Origin: Tractidigestivibacter sp050946515
GTDB taxonomy: Bacteria > Actinomycetota > Coriobacteriia > Coriobacteriales > Atopobiaceae
NCBI RefSeq assembly: GCF_050946515.1
Contig: NZ_JBMNUX010000002.1
Span: 178,065-242,064 of the forward strand
DNA length: 64,000 nucleotides
Reading direction: 5' to 3'
Position numbers and translations under genes: made by a program. Position 1 is the first letter of the stretch; the number at the start of each line of letters is the position of its first letter. Positions 34,701 through 42,344 of the stretch are shown one piece after another. The notes under the pieces were generated by a model that worked only from the letters and a program-made list of their open reading frames with translations, had not been told where the DNA came from and ran no database searches.

Positions 34701-35232
34701 AGCCTGACCTTCCTACGCCGTACTTCTCAAGGAAGGAAAGGTCAGCCGCCTGCCCTTCGTGCTTTACGGCATCGATGGCGGCGTCGACGGCAGCGTTGAG
34801 CATGTCCTCTGCGACGGACGGCTCCGCCATGCCAAAGCTCGGGTCGAGACCCAAGTCGAGCGCATGGCGATGCAGAATGCGAGAGCACATCGTATGGATC
34901 GTCGAGATCCAGGCGTCATCCACCTGAAGCGCAGCGTCATTCATGCCAGAGCTCCTGAGCTCATAGCGAACGCGCTCGCGAATCTCGCGGGCTGCGGCGT
35001 CGGTGAACGTGATGACAAGCACTTGATCGAGGCTGTCGAGGAAGGGCTTGCCGTCCTTGCCCGAGCCGGGGCTCAGCGCCCAGGCGACGCGCTTGGTAAG
35101 CGTGAATGTCTTGCCCGAGCCGGCGCCCGCCTCCACAAAGACGGGGCGATCGAGCGTCTTTGCAATGTCAGGCTGGCGACCTTTGAGAGTGCTCAGGTCA
35201 ACGCGGCCAGCCGCTCTTGTTTTATCGCTCAC
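31735..35232 (-). CDS. addA: AddA-type helicase-nuclease subunit (UvrD superfamily)
   Basis: 1165 residues from a GTG that overlaps the addB stop (GTGA), with GAGAGGAGG upstream; a longer ATG frame to 35265 is less likely. Superfamily 1A motifs: Walker A EAGAGSGKT (34-42), VITFTDAAAREIRERVR, Walker B MVDEFQDTDEMQ, GDAQQSIYRFRGAD, MTIHASKGLQF and LLYVALTRAEEAL. A C-terminal RecB-like nuclease domain shows EGAIDLL and VVDYKTGD. With AddB it forms a double-strand-break-processing helicase-nuclease that prepares ends for RecA. It is translationally coupled to addB and ends in a strong terminator. Confidence 0.94.
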   Translation of the reverse strand: MSDKTRAAGRVDLSTLKGRQPDIAKTLDRPVFVEAGAGSGKTFTLTKRVAWALSPGSGKDGKPFLDSLDQVLVITFTDAAAREIRERVRYELRSSGMNDAALQVDDAWISTIHTMCSRILHRHALDLGLDPSFGMAEPSVAEDMLNAAVDAAIDAVKHEGQAADLSFLEKYGVGRSGSGNFGDSGAFGLIKMLLEKGHALPGGVSSLVAAEPDGSALREAMNDYLARLEETMAVPKLSASAKGKLSAAIEAAQGFGELPPSKRTPAEALSALAPTLPGNIAAGAKEALVAAKSARALARCEACFLQVSPYAESLAKLALLAEDNYDQLKRQENVLDYEDLVRLALSAVQGSEEVRQDYAGRFKLVMVDEFQDTDEMQLALIKLLAGEDASHLCTVGDAQQSIYRFRGADVSVFRRRGREVKEGEGESYRLDINFRSHEDVLSFVERVSTGGDGGHGTMDEFMHLDPSDTRKDGYAAKDLPRIDVEVVGGPSQKTRRGAAAAMASQVADALARYRDHGVSPGKMALLLGVTGNSDIYIDAIRDRGMECVVTGGSKFSSSSEVKLMCNLLYTLANPSDTQSGLFPLLASEMFGLDANDFCDLGTRKQDVLDAPTKRRIDRGLASMEFYGNRQPSARLKRANEVLSRALDQVGKRPIADICSDVVRDSGWLSRLETQGPSGRARAANVLAAVGYIRDLTESLGLGPARAAVEFERWLNSSKIPPATLADASKGDGGMIEVMTIHASKGLQFNVCAVAECWSERFDSTGVQVLDPDASGTVPFVLKPPSSDKDKTYKDLGKDLKKIDSEELQESADRSRKLPLCVRYLKKYNLSKEADAREKARLLYVALTRAEEALVLCVDARRNKSGEFRSKLAGDVLGALGIDPAFEGTTKLAYGTSKSGKPQAATLNCTQIKTLDDDDEDESNAEQPVQDETSPQPFQLYELPAAFDGLVGSWRAREGVFSYSSVHATESLGEGSKDLVPRERKAEEEGSAFADDPDRATNLGSAFHELAQSMVESGSTPTDDHIRSMASFWNLSERATGRLRAALSRWEGSSIRREALSHDHVSAEVPFFQKVSSPHGEYLEGAIDLLATDDGSTSALVVDYKTGDAGLSVQQVRERHAMQASFYAHVLLDEGYAHVDCAFVCVEREDPVMRSEPLVARYSFDA

Positions 35233-38200
35233 TTTGCCCTCCTCTCGCAGTTGAGCACGGGGCAATACTCGCAGGCTTGCTTGTCAATGGGGCATGCGGC
35301 GACGTCGCCGGACATGAGCTCGGCGAGCCGCTGGGCAATCTGGCTTTCGCAGGCGTCGAGCAGGGCATCCATTCCCGCCTCGCCCTCAACGCCAAAGCTC
35401 GCGCTGCGCGGAACAGCCACGCGCGCCAGACGATTCGCAGATGCGGGATGCTGGTAGAACACCTTGTCGCACAGGTCTTCGTCTATGGCTCCGGCAAGCT
35501 CGTGGTTGCCCTTCGTGCACAGATAGACCGCGCCGCGCACCTTGAGGTTGGGGAATGCCCGCCGGACGATTTGGGCGTAGATGAGCGCTTGCACGCGGCG
35601 AGGCAATGCCAGCTCATTCGCGCACGCTCCGTCAGGACCAAAGGCGTCGTACTCATTGGAGAAGCCGGTGGTCGACTTGTGCTTGTAGTCGATCACGATG
35701 GCATTGCCATGAGCGTCCACGTCGATGCGGTCGACGGTTCCCCTAAAGCGAACCCCCGCGTACGCAAGGCCATCGTCCTCCTCTCCAAAGTCCCACTCAA
35801 AGAAGCGAGGCTCGAAGCCGGCAAAGAGCCCCGCCTCGTAGTCGAGAAGCGACTTCAGGTCTGCCTTAAGCTGGTCAATCTGGCCGCGCTCAAAGGCGTT
35901 GTGGGCAATGAGCGCCTGATATTCGGGACGGCCCCCTCGCTTGGGGATGAACTGGTGGGCAAGGTGGGCGTCAAACTCCTCGTCCAGAATCTGGAGCGCC
36001 TCGTCAAGCGCCTCGTCAGAAGCTCCAACAGAAGAGCCTGCGACGCTGGCTGCGGGGTCTGCCTGGGCAATCTCCAAGAGGTTCCCGACCTCGTCACGGT
36101 AGACGCGCTCTTGCATGGCATGCTCGTCTGCCTTGCGCATGCCAGCAAGCGTAGCGCCCCCGCGCTTGCGCTCAAGGGCGCGGGCGAGAAGCTCGCTATG
36201 CGTCACCTCGAGCACGCGATGGGCGAAGGTGCCAAGGTTTGCGCCGTTGAAGGGCTCGTCGGAGTCGCTCAGCTTAAGCCGCTTCAGGCTGAACCACTTG
36301 TAGGGGCACTCGAGGTAGACCTCGACCTGAGAGGCGGAAAGAAGCGGGACGCCAAGCTCCTCCGAGCCCTCGTTGGGAGGCATCACGAGCGCGCGGCGAG
36401 AGCTGTCGATGACTCCCGCGGGAGAGGGCGTCTCAGAGCCTGTGGGCAAGGGGTCCTTGCCGTCGCGCGACGCGTTGGGACCAACGCTCAGCTCGGAGCG
36501 GAGCGAGACGAAGCGCTCCCCAAACTGCTCGATGACCTTGGCGTCCTTTGTGCCCGGCACGATGCCGTAACAGGACAGGAGCTCGACGAGCATGACCGAG
36601 GGGTAGGTCTCTTTGTGGTCTTTCCCGTGTAGCAAGCGCTCGACAAGGACGCTCTTGCGAGGCACGGCAAGCGCGCGGGCAAAGGTGGCACGGGCCTCGC
36701 GCATGGCGTTCCCTTCAGGCTCGACCCCATAGGCAACGAGGAGAGCCGAGAGCACGTCGTCGCGCTTGGAGATCGCCGACTCCGAAGACGTCTGTCCCAT
36801 AAGGACAAGGGCGTCGGACGAGCAGGGCTCAAGGCGCGCGGCAGCAGCCAGGCTCATGATGCGAGCCGTGCAGCCCGACCCCGAGACGTCCCTGCTCACG
36901 CGCAGCGAGACTCTGGTTTGGGAGAGAGCGCGAGAGGCCTGGTCAACGAGCCAGGAAAGCTCGACGTGGCCCTCGATCGACGGGTCAGCGGTGAAGCCGA
37001 GCTCCTTGAGGGCTCGCGCAACGTTCAGCACCGCCTGCAGGGCCGCTCTTGCCTCGGGCGCCGTCGGGGCGTTGGCAAGGGGTCCTTCGACGTAGGGAGC
37101 TAGGAGCTTTGATGCCGCAGAGCCAAGGCGTCCGCGCAGAAGCTCGCGCGTGGCGGCCGCCAGCTCTTGCGAGCCCTCCTTTGGAAGCTGGAGCATCTCG
37201 AGCACCTTTGCGGGAGTAAGGATCCTGTTAGAGCGCCATTCGCTGTCAAGGCGATGCGCGCGCTGGGGGCTCACGTGCGAGATGTCGGAGAGAAGGAAGT
37301 CGGTCAGCTGGCGCGGGGGCCACCATGACATGTCGCCCAACGTGACTGCTCGGACGCCCTCGACCATATGGTCTTCTGGCCAGGTCTCCGCAAGCTCCTT
37401 CAGCTGGGCGACGCTGCTTGCGTACTCGAGAAACGCCCTTCCCTGCTCCAGCTGGCTTACCGGGACCATGAGCTGCGCCCTGACGCAGACCCCCCTCTCA
37501 GCGAGCCTCTCGGAAAGCTGGTGCCATGCCGCATTCACGTCGGGCGTGGCGACCACGATGTCGGAAGCCCCTTCATGCGCGAGCTCGGCCACTTGGTCAG
37601 CCACGAGAGAGGCCTCGGCCGTGGGACCGGCGGGAAGAACCAGGCGAACGGCACCCGATGCAGAAAGCTCCTCGCCCTTTGGGACAGGCGAGAAGATCCT
37701 GCTCAGCACCCCGGACAGCTCGGCGCTTCTAGGCACGCCATCTGGAGAGGCGCCCTCGACGCGAGCGCATGGTGCGCCTACCCTGGCGCAGTCCTTCTCG
37801 AGCTGCTCCTCAAGCTGCCGCGTGAGGTTGTAGGCGGGACTCTCCCCCACCTGCACGACAAACGTGACCTGCCCTGTTTGGGCAAGGTCGGCGAGCATCT
37901 GGCGCGCGGGCAGGCCCATCTTGGTGAATCCGGAGACGATGAGCGGCGGAACTTCGACGTGGGCGGCCTTGAGCAGGCCGGGAAGCGCCACCTCGACCGA
38001 GCAGAGCTCGACGAGCGACTTCTCGTCGAGCATGTCGGCATAGGTCTTTACCAGCCTGACGACGGACTGCTCGGCGACCGTGACGCCCTTGGGGGCGCTG
38101 GCTCCCAAAAGCCACGGAAGCGCCTTGCGGGCAAGCTGCGCCAAGAGCTCTTCGGAGCCGGGCGTGTCGCTTAGGACCGACTTCGCCGCGCCCTCCTCTC

Positions 38201-38486
38201 GCTGGAGAATCTGCGAGCAGAGAATGGAGCGGGTGACGTCGTCGACCACGTGCCTGCCGTCGCCCCAGACCTCCCAGCGCTCGTTTGCCCAGGCGTCTGG
38301 CGTCGTCACCGTGACGCCCAAGGACAGGTTCCGCTCTGCAAGGGCCCGCTGCGCGTCAAGCGCCTGAGAGAAGGACGGGACGAGCAAGACGGCGCGCCCT
38401 CCCGCGCCGCGCGCGCGGGCGACGGCTCTCTGGACATCAACCCCCGCGATTCCTTCGCAGGAGGTCTGCACGAGCTGAAAGGCCAT
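35229..38486 (-). CDS. addB: AddB-type helicase-nuclease subunit with iron-sulfur PD-(D/E)XK nuclease
   Basis: 1085 residues. The N-terminal half is a degenerate helicase region (no clear Walker A; LLVPSFSQALDAQRAL start), as is common for AddB-like partners. The C-terminal half is a PD-(D/E)XK nuclease (PF12705): GTFAHRVLE, RFRGTVDRIDVDAHGNAIVIDYKHK, and QALIYAQIVRR. Four Cys fit an iron-sulfur staple: one in LECPYKWFSLKRL before the nuclease core and CEYCPVLNC at the very end. The ATG at 38486 has AGGAG five bases upstream and is preferred to the ATG four codons earlier. Pairs with addA, overlapping by four bases. Confidence 0.9.
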   Translation of the reverse strand: MAFQLVQTSCEGIAGVDVQRAVARARGAGGRAVLLVPSFSQALDAQRALAERNLSLGVTVTTPDAWANERWEVWGDGRHVVDDVTRSILCSQILQREEGAAKSVLSDTPGSEELLAQLARKALPWLLGASAPKGVTVAEQSVVRLVKTYADMLDEKSLVELCSVEVALPGLLKAAHVEVPPLIVSGFTKMGLPARQMLADLAQTGQVTFVVQVGESPAYNLTRQLEEQLEKDCARVGAPCARVEGASPDGVPRSAELSGVLSRIFSPVPKGEELSASGAVRLVLPAGPTAEASLVADQVAELAHEGASDIVVATPDVNAAWHQLSERLAERGVCVRAQLMVPVSQLEQGRAFLEYASSVAQLKELAETWPEDHMVEGVRAVTLGDMSWWPPRQLTDFLLSDISHVSPQRAHRLDSEWRSNRILTPAKVLEMLQLPKEGSQELAAATRELLRGRLGSAASKLLAPYVEGPLANAPTAPEARAALQAVLNVARALKELGFTADPSIEGHVELSWLVDQASRALSQTRVSLRVSRDVSGSGCTARIMSLAAAARLEPCSSDALVLMGQTSSESAISKRDDVLSALLVAYGVEPEGNAMREARATFARALAVPRKSVLVERLLHGKDHKETYPSVMLVELLSCYGIVPGTKDAKVIEQFGERFVSLRSELSVGPNASRDGKDPLPTGSETPSPAGVIDSSRRALVMPPNEGSEELGVPLLSASQVEVYLECPYKWFSLKRLKLSDSDEPFNGANLGTFAHRVLEVTHSELLARALERKRGGATLAGMRKADEHAMQERVYRDEVGNLLEIAQADPAASVAGSSVGASDEALDEALQILDEEFDAHLAHQFIPKRGGRPEYQALIAHNAFERGQIDQLKADLKSLLDYEAGLFAGFEPRFFEWDFGEEDDGLAYAGVRFRGTVDRIDVDAHGNAIVIDYKHKSTTGFSNEYDAFGPDGACANELALPRRVQALIYAQIVRRAFPNLKVRGAVYLCTKGNHELAGAIDEDLCDKVFYQHPASANRLARVAVPRSASFGVEGEAGMDALLDACESQIAQRLAELMSGDVAACPIDKQACEYCPVLNCERRAK

Positions 38487-38563
38487 GTCACTCCTCATGC
38501 CGAGGTTACAACTGCTGAGAAAAATTTACTCTATGGGCCGGACACAAATTGACGGCCGTTCCG

Positions 38564-38866
38564 TCAGTCGGCCTTCTTGCCAAGACGGCCAAGCACAAGA
38601 CGATAGCCCCCCTGGGGACCGTTCAGGCACTTTGAAACGCGAGAGACCGTGGTGGACGAGGCGCCAGTGGCATTTGAGACCCTGAGATATGATGCCCCCT
38701 CAGAGAGCATCTCGGCAACCTCGAGGCGCTGCGAGAGGTCCTCCACCTCGCGCGTCGTGCAAAGATCCGCCAAGAATGCGCGCGCCTCGTCGGGCGTCTG
38801 CAGCGAGCAGAGCGCGGCGCAGAGCCGCTCCGTCGCTTCCTCTTGTGGCCTCTGCACGTGTCCCAT
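38564..38866 (-). CDS. TrpR/YerC-YecD-family DNA-binding regulator
   Basis: 100-residue protein of the Trp-repressor-like YerC/YecD family. The helical core carries LCTTREVEDLSQRLEVAEMLSEGASYLRVSNATGASSTTVSRVSKCLNGPQGGYR; the second half is the helix-turn-helix with the SSTTVSRVSKCL recognition helix. In Gram-positives, these short proteins are thought to regulate transcription; targets unknown. It lies 64 bases past the addB start, with its own palindrome upstream, so autoregulation is likely. Confidence 0.9.
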   Translation of the reverse strand: MGHVQRPQEEATERLCAALCSLQTPDEARAFLADLCTTREVEDLSQRLEVAEMLSEGASYLRVSNATGASSTTVSRVSKCLNGPQGGYRLVLGRLGKKAD

Positions 38867-38912
38867 GCGCTGCGCCTCCGCCTTTGGTCTGCCCTGTGGA
38901 CGCCTCTACAGC

Positions 38913-38938
38913 GCACTACTTTAGCGCATTAAAGTGCC
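38913..38938. promoter_or_regulatory. Nested palindrome upstream of the TrpR/YerC-type gene
   Basis: Inner arms ACTTTA (38918-38923) and TAAAGT (38930-38935) around a six-base spacer, with outer GCACT (38913-38917) and AGTGC (38934-38938). It lies about 50 bases upstream of the regulator's start, where an autoregulatory operator would sit. Binding by that protein is inference. Confidence 0.5.
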
Positions 38939-39018
38939 ATCGGCCCCACGACGTTACACGGCGTTATTCGACAGCCCAAGAGATCGGGAGTCGACGGCAG
39001 CGGCAGAGCACAAGGCCG

Positions 39019-39846
39019 CTAGCGCTGGGCGGCGAGGATGGCGTCGATTACCGCCAGCACGCCCTCGTCCTCGTTTGAGGGCGCAGAGAAGTCTGCATAC
39101 TTCTCCATGCGGCGATCGGCGTTCTCAACGAGGAAGCTATGTCCGGCGCAGCTCAGCAGGGGCACGTCGTTGTCGGTGTCTCCGAAGGCGGCCACGTCTG
39201 CCAAATCGATGCCAAGCCATTCTGCCAGGCGCTTAAGCCCCGTGCCCTTCGTGACTCCCTTGTTCATCACGTCAATCCAATAGTCGCCGCCGCAGGTGAC
39301 GGAGAGGAGGTCGCCAAAGCGAGGGTTGAAGTCCTGCTCGAATACCTCTCGGCTGTTGCCATTGGGAACAAAGACGGTGAACTTTGCCGTCTCGCCAAGG
39401 AGCTCGTCAGGGGACTCGACGTACTCGAGGTTGCGATAGAACTCGTGGATCACGTCGTCATAGGGGGCGGCCGAGCTCAACGCGCGCGCCCCCGTGATGC
39501 CGCAGACGATGGGAAGCAGGTCGTCGCGCTCGCATGAGTGCTCGACGAGCTCTCTCTGCACGCCCTCCTCGATGCGGCTCACGGAGATGGTCTTTCCCTG
39601 GTGGCTTACGACGCCGCCATTGTCCGCGATAAGGCCCATCGCAGAGGCGTCAGCTCCAAAGAGCTTCTCAAGCGTGTAGCTCGCACGACCGCTTGCCGCA
39701 GCAAAGCAGATTCCGGCGTCGGCCAGCGCGTGGATGCGCTCGAAGATGCCCGCAGGCATGCTCTTGTCGTTTTTGAGCAGCGTGAAGTCCATGTCGCTCA
39801 CGACGAGCCTGATGTTTGAGAGGTCGTCCTCGGAGAAGTCTCTCAT
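39019..39846 (-). CDS. Cof-type HAD-superfamily phosphatase
   Basis: 275-residue IIB-subgroup HAD hydrolase. Motif I is VVSDMDFTLLKND (Asp nucleophile), motif II the Ser in AAASGRA, motif III the Lys in GVTKGTGLKRLAEWLGI, and motif IV GDTDNDVPLLSCAG. The large C2-type cap lies between motifs II and III. Substrate is unknown; this subgroup commonly dephosphorylates sugar phosphates, PLP or flavin intermediates. The ATG at 39846 has AAAGGGG upstream; the upstream open frame (to 39954) runs through the dap operon's terminator hairpin and is not used. Downstream of the dap operon. Confidence 0.9.
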   Translation of the reverse strand: MRDFSEDDLSNIRLVVSDMDFTLLKNDKSMPAGIFERIHALADAGICFAAASGRASYTLEKLFGADASAMGLIADNGGVVSHQGKTISVSRIEEGVQRELVEHSCERDDLLPIVCGITGARALSSAAPYDDVIHEFYRNLEYVESPDELLGETAKFTVFVPNGNSREVFEQDFNPRFGDLLSVTCGGDYWIDVMNKGVTKGTGLKRLAEWLGIDLADVAAFGDTDNDVPLLSCAGHSFLVENADRRMEKYADFSAPSNEDEGVLAVIDAILAAQR

Positions 39847-39929
39847 GTAGCCCCTTTCATTGCTTGACTGCGTCAGTCTATCGCGAGAAGGGCCGCGGCT
39901 TCTGCCGGCACGGCGGTCTTCACAAATGT

Positions 39930-39963
39930 CCCCGCGCCCTGGCGTCAAGGCCAAGGCGCGGGG
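39930..39963 (-). terminator. Probable terminator after dapH
   Basis: Nine-base-pair stem (CCCCGCGCC at 39930-39938 with 39955-39963), 16-base loop that can itself pair partly, between dapH and the HAD gene. The T-run is weak (ACATTTG on the minus strand). Confidence 0.5.
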
Positions 39964-40008
39964 AGGCGGCTACCGTGCAGCTCGAAGGGCGTGTCCGCTT
40001 GCAGCTGC

Positions 40009-40716
40009 CTAGTTGGAGAGGTTCCTGAGCGCGTCGACGAGCGCTGTCTTTGACTCGGTCTTCTCGTCCTTCATCTTGATGACGCGCGCGGGGCATCCCG
40101 CCACCACGGCGTTTTCCGGCACGTCCTTGGTGACCACGGCGCCTGCGGCCACGACGGCCCCCTTGCCCACGCGGCAGCCCTCGATCACGACGGCGTTCGC
40201 GCCGATGAGCACGTCATCCTCGATTGTGACGGGAGTGGCGCTCGCCGGCTCGACGACGCCCGCAAGCACGGTGCCAGCTCCGATGTGGCAGCGCTTGCCC
40301 ACGATGGCGCGGCCGCCCAGCACGGCTCCCATGTCGATCATGGTGCCCTCCCCAATCACGGCGCCAATGTTGATCACGGCACCCATCATGATGACGGCGT
40401 TGTCACCAATCTCGACCTTCTCGCGGATGATGGCGCCGGGCTCGATGCGGGCGTTGATGCCCCGCAGATCAAGCAGGGGCACCCCGGAGTTGCGGCGGTC
40501 GTTTTCCACCACGACGTCGAGGACGCCGTCTCCCGCGGCCTGAAGCGCGGGGCCCACCTCGGACCAGTCGCCAAAGACGACCTTGTCGGTGTCACCAAAG
40601 GCGTGCGACGACGGGCCGAAGTCGACCTCTGTGCCCGGGGCAAGCTTCACGTACGCCTTGACCGGGGTCTTCTTTGGCGCGGTGGCAATGTAGTTGATGA
40701 TCTCTTGGGCGTCCAA
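40009..40716 (-). CDS. dapH: Tetrahydrodipicolinate N-acetyltransferase DapH
   Basis: 235-residue left-handed beta-helix acetyltransferase that acetylates tetrahydrodipicolinate in the acetyl branch of DAP/lysine synthesis. It matches the Bacillus DapH plan: LDAQEIINYIATAPKKTPVKAYVKL at the N-terminus, then hexapeptide repeats (GDNAVIMMGAVINIGAVIGEGTMIDMGAVLGGRAIVGKRCHIGAGTVLAG...) and the C-terminal VVAGCPARVIK. The start is a TTG with GGGAGG upstream, ten bases after the dapB stop; the longer ATG frame overlaps dapB and is not used. Last gene of the lysA-dapA-dapB-dapH operon. Confidence 0.94.
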   Translation of the reverse strand: MDAQEIINYIATAPKKTPVKAYVKLAPGTEVDFGPSSHAFGDTDKVVFGDWSEVGPALQAAGDGVLDVVVENDRRNSGVPLLDLRGINARIEPGAIIREKVEIGDNAVIMMGAVINIGAVIGEGTMIDMGAVLGGRAIVGKRCHIGAGTVLAGVVEPASATPVTIEDDVLIGANAVVIEGCRVGKGAVVAAGAVVTKDVPENAVVAGCPARVIKMKDEKTESKTALVDALRNLSN

Positions 40717-40726
40717 GGTGCCTCCC

Positions 40727-41449
40727 TTAGTCAAACATGAGCGTATCGAAGTCATAGAAGCCGGGCTCGCGCGTGACCAAACGCTTTGCCGCGGCTATGG
40801 CGCCGTTCACGAAGATCTGCCTGCTCGTGGCGCGGTGAGTGAGCGTGAGCTCCTCGTCTTGACCAAAGAAGCTCACGGTGTGCGTGCCGGCAACGGTGCC
40901 TCCGCGCAGGCTGTGCATGCCGATCTCGCCTTCGGGGCGCGGTCCCACGATGCCCTCGCGGCCATAGCAGACGGGACGCTCCCCGTCAGGGTCCACGGCC
41001 CGAAGCAGCATCTTTGCGGTACCGGAGGGGGCGTCGGCCTTTTTGTTGTGATGGCATTCCTCGATCTCGACGTCCCAGCCGGGCAGCGAGGCAGACGCCT
41101 CCGCAACAAGGTGGCGCAGCGTCGCCACGCCAAGCGAGTAGTTTCCGCTCCAGATGACGGGAGCCACGTCGCCAAGAGAGCGCAGGCAGGCAAGGTCGTC
41201 CTCGCTCACGCCGGTCGTTCCCGAGACGAGCGCCGCCTTGGTGCGACGGACGTAGGAGGCAACGTACGTAAGCGAGGCGGGCGCGGAGAAGTCGATGACG
41301 ACGTCGGCCGCAGGCGCCACTTCGTCCAGCTGGTCTATGGTGTCGACGTCATAGCCTCCGACGAGCTCCATCCCCTCTTCTGCCGCGACGGCAGCCGAGA
41401 CGAGGCTCCCCATGCGCCCCTTTGCTCCGACGACGATGACCCTAGTCAA
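40727..41449 (-). CDS. dapB: 4-hydroxy-tetrahydrodipicolinate reductase
   Basis: 240-residue NAD(P)H-dependent reductase producing tetrahydrodipicolinate from the DapA product. Motifs: nucleotide-binding VVGAKGRMG (residues 6-14), SGTTGVSED, and the catalytic EECHHNKKADAPSGTA (His-His and Lys). The ATG overlaps dapA's end by eight bases, so translation is coupled. Confidence 0.96.
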   Translation of the reverse strand: MTRVIVVGAKGRMGSLVSAAVAAEEGMELVGGYDVDTIDQLDEVAPAADVVIDFSAPASLTYVASYVRRTKAALVSGTTGVSEDDLACLRSLGDVAPVIWSGNYSLGVATLRHLVAEASASLPGWDVEIEECHHNKKADAPSGTAKMLLRAVDPDGERPVCYGREGIVGPRPEGEIGMHSLRGGTVAGTHTVSFFGQDEELTLTHRATSRQIFVNGAIAAAKRLVTREPGFYDFDTLMFD

Positions 41450-42332
41450 GCAGACCAGCCCCCTTCATAGCAGCCGTGAGCTGCGCGTCGGCTGCGTCGG
41501 AGAGCTTCCAGAGCGGCTGGCGCAGCGTGGGGCCGATGAGGCCCATCTTGGCAAGCGCCGTCTTCACGGGAATCGGGTTAACCTCGGAGAAGAGCGCATG
41601 CACAAGGTCGAGGTTGTCAAGCTGGATCTTGAGCGCGCCCTCCGTGTCGCCGGCAAGCCAGCGCGTGCACATGTCATGGACCGCCGCCGGCGCGACGTCA
41701 GCCCAAACGGACACGACGCCCACGCCGCCGAGCGACAGTATGGGGACGACCATATCGTCGTTTCCGCTCATCATGTGGAAGTCATCCGAGAGGTAGCGCG
41801 CGACTCGCGTGGCATAGCCAATGTTGCCGGAAGCCTCCTTGATGCCCCAGGCGTTGGGGTGCTTTGCCAGGCGCGCCACGTTTCTCTCGCTGATCGAGCA
41901 GCCCGTACGACCGGGGATGTTATAGAGCAGGCAGGGCACGTCCACGCGATCGAGCACGTACTTGAAGTGCTGGTAGATGCCCTCCTCGTTCGACTTGTTG
42001 TAGTAGGGCGTAATCAGAAGCAGCCCGTCGACGCCGATCTTGATGAGCCCCTCGGACTTGCGCATCGACTCGGCGGTCGAGTTGGAGCCGGCGCCGCCAA
42101 TGACGGGAATGCGGCCAGCCACGCGGTCGACGACGACCTTGGCGACGGCGAGGTCCTCCTCGTCGGTCATCGTTGACGACTCTCCCGTGGTGCCCAAAAC
42201 CAGGATGCCGTCGGTCCCGTTTGCCAGATGGAAGTCGACCAGGCGCTCAAGGCCCTCGAAGTCGACAGAGCCGTCCTCCTTGAACGGCGTGACGAGCGCG
42301 ACCACCGATCCGGTGAGACCAGTCATGTCCAT
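41442..42332 (-). CDS. dapA: 4-hydroxy-tetrahydrodipicolinate synthase
   Basis: 296-residue TIM-barrel lyase that condenses pyruvate with aspartate semialdehyde, the first committed step to DAP and lysine. Schiff-base Lys165 (WGIKEASGN), Tyr137 (LLYNIPGRTG) and GTTGESS (48-53) are in place. 12 bases separate it from lysA upstream on the minus strand. Confidence 0.97.
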   Translation of the reverse strand: MDMTGLTGSVVALVTPFKEDGSVDFEGLERLVDFHLANGTDGILVLGTTGESSTMTDEEDLAVAKVVVDRVAGRIPVIGGAGSNSTAESMRKSEGLIKIGVDGLLLITPYYNKSNEEGIYQHFKYVLDRVDVPCLLYNIPGRTGCSISERNVARLAKHPNAWGIKEASGNIGYATRVARYLSDDFHMMSGNDDMVVPILSLGGVGVVSVWADVAPAAVHDMCTRWLAGDTEGALKIQLDNLDLVHALFSEVNPIPVKTALAKMGLIGPTLRQPLWKLSDAADAQLTAAMKGAGLLD

Positions 42333-42344
42333 AGAAATCCCCTC

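Noticed and set aside
35217..36632. 471-codon plus-strand frame opposite addB
   Set aside because: Shadow frame; the minus strand has clear AddB nuclease motifs and the terminal Cys cluster.
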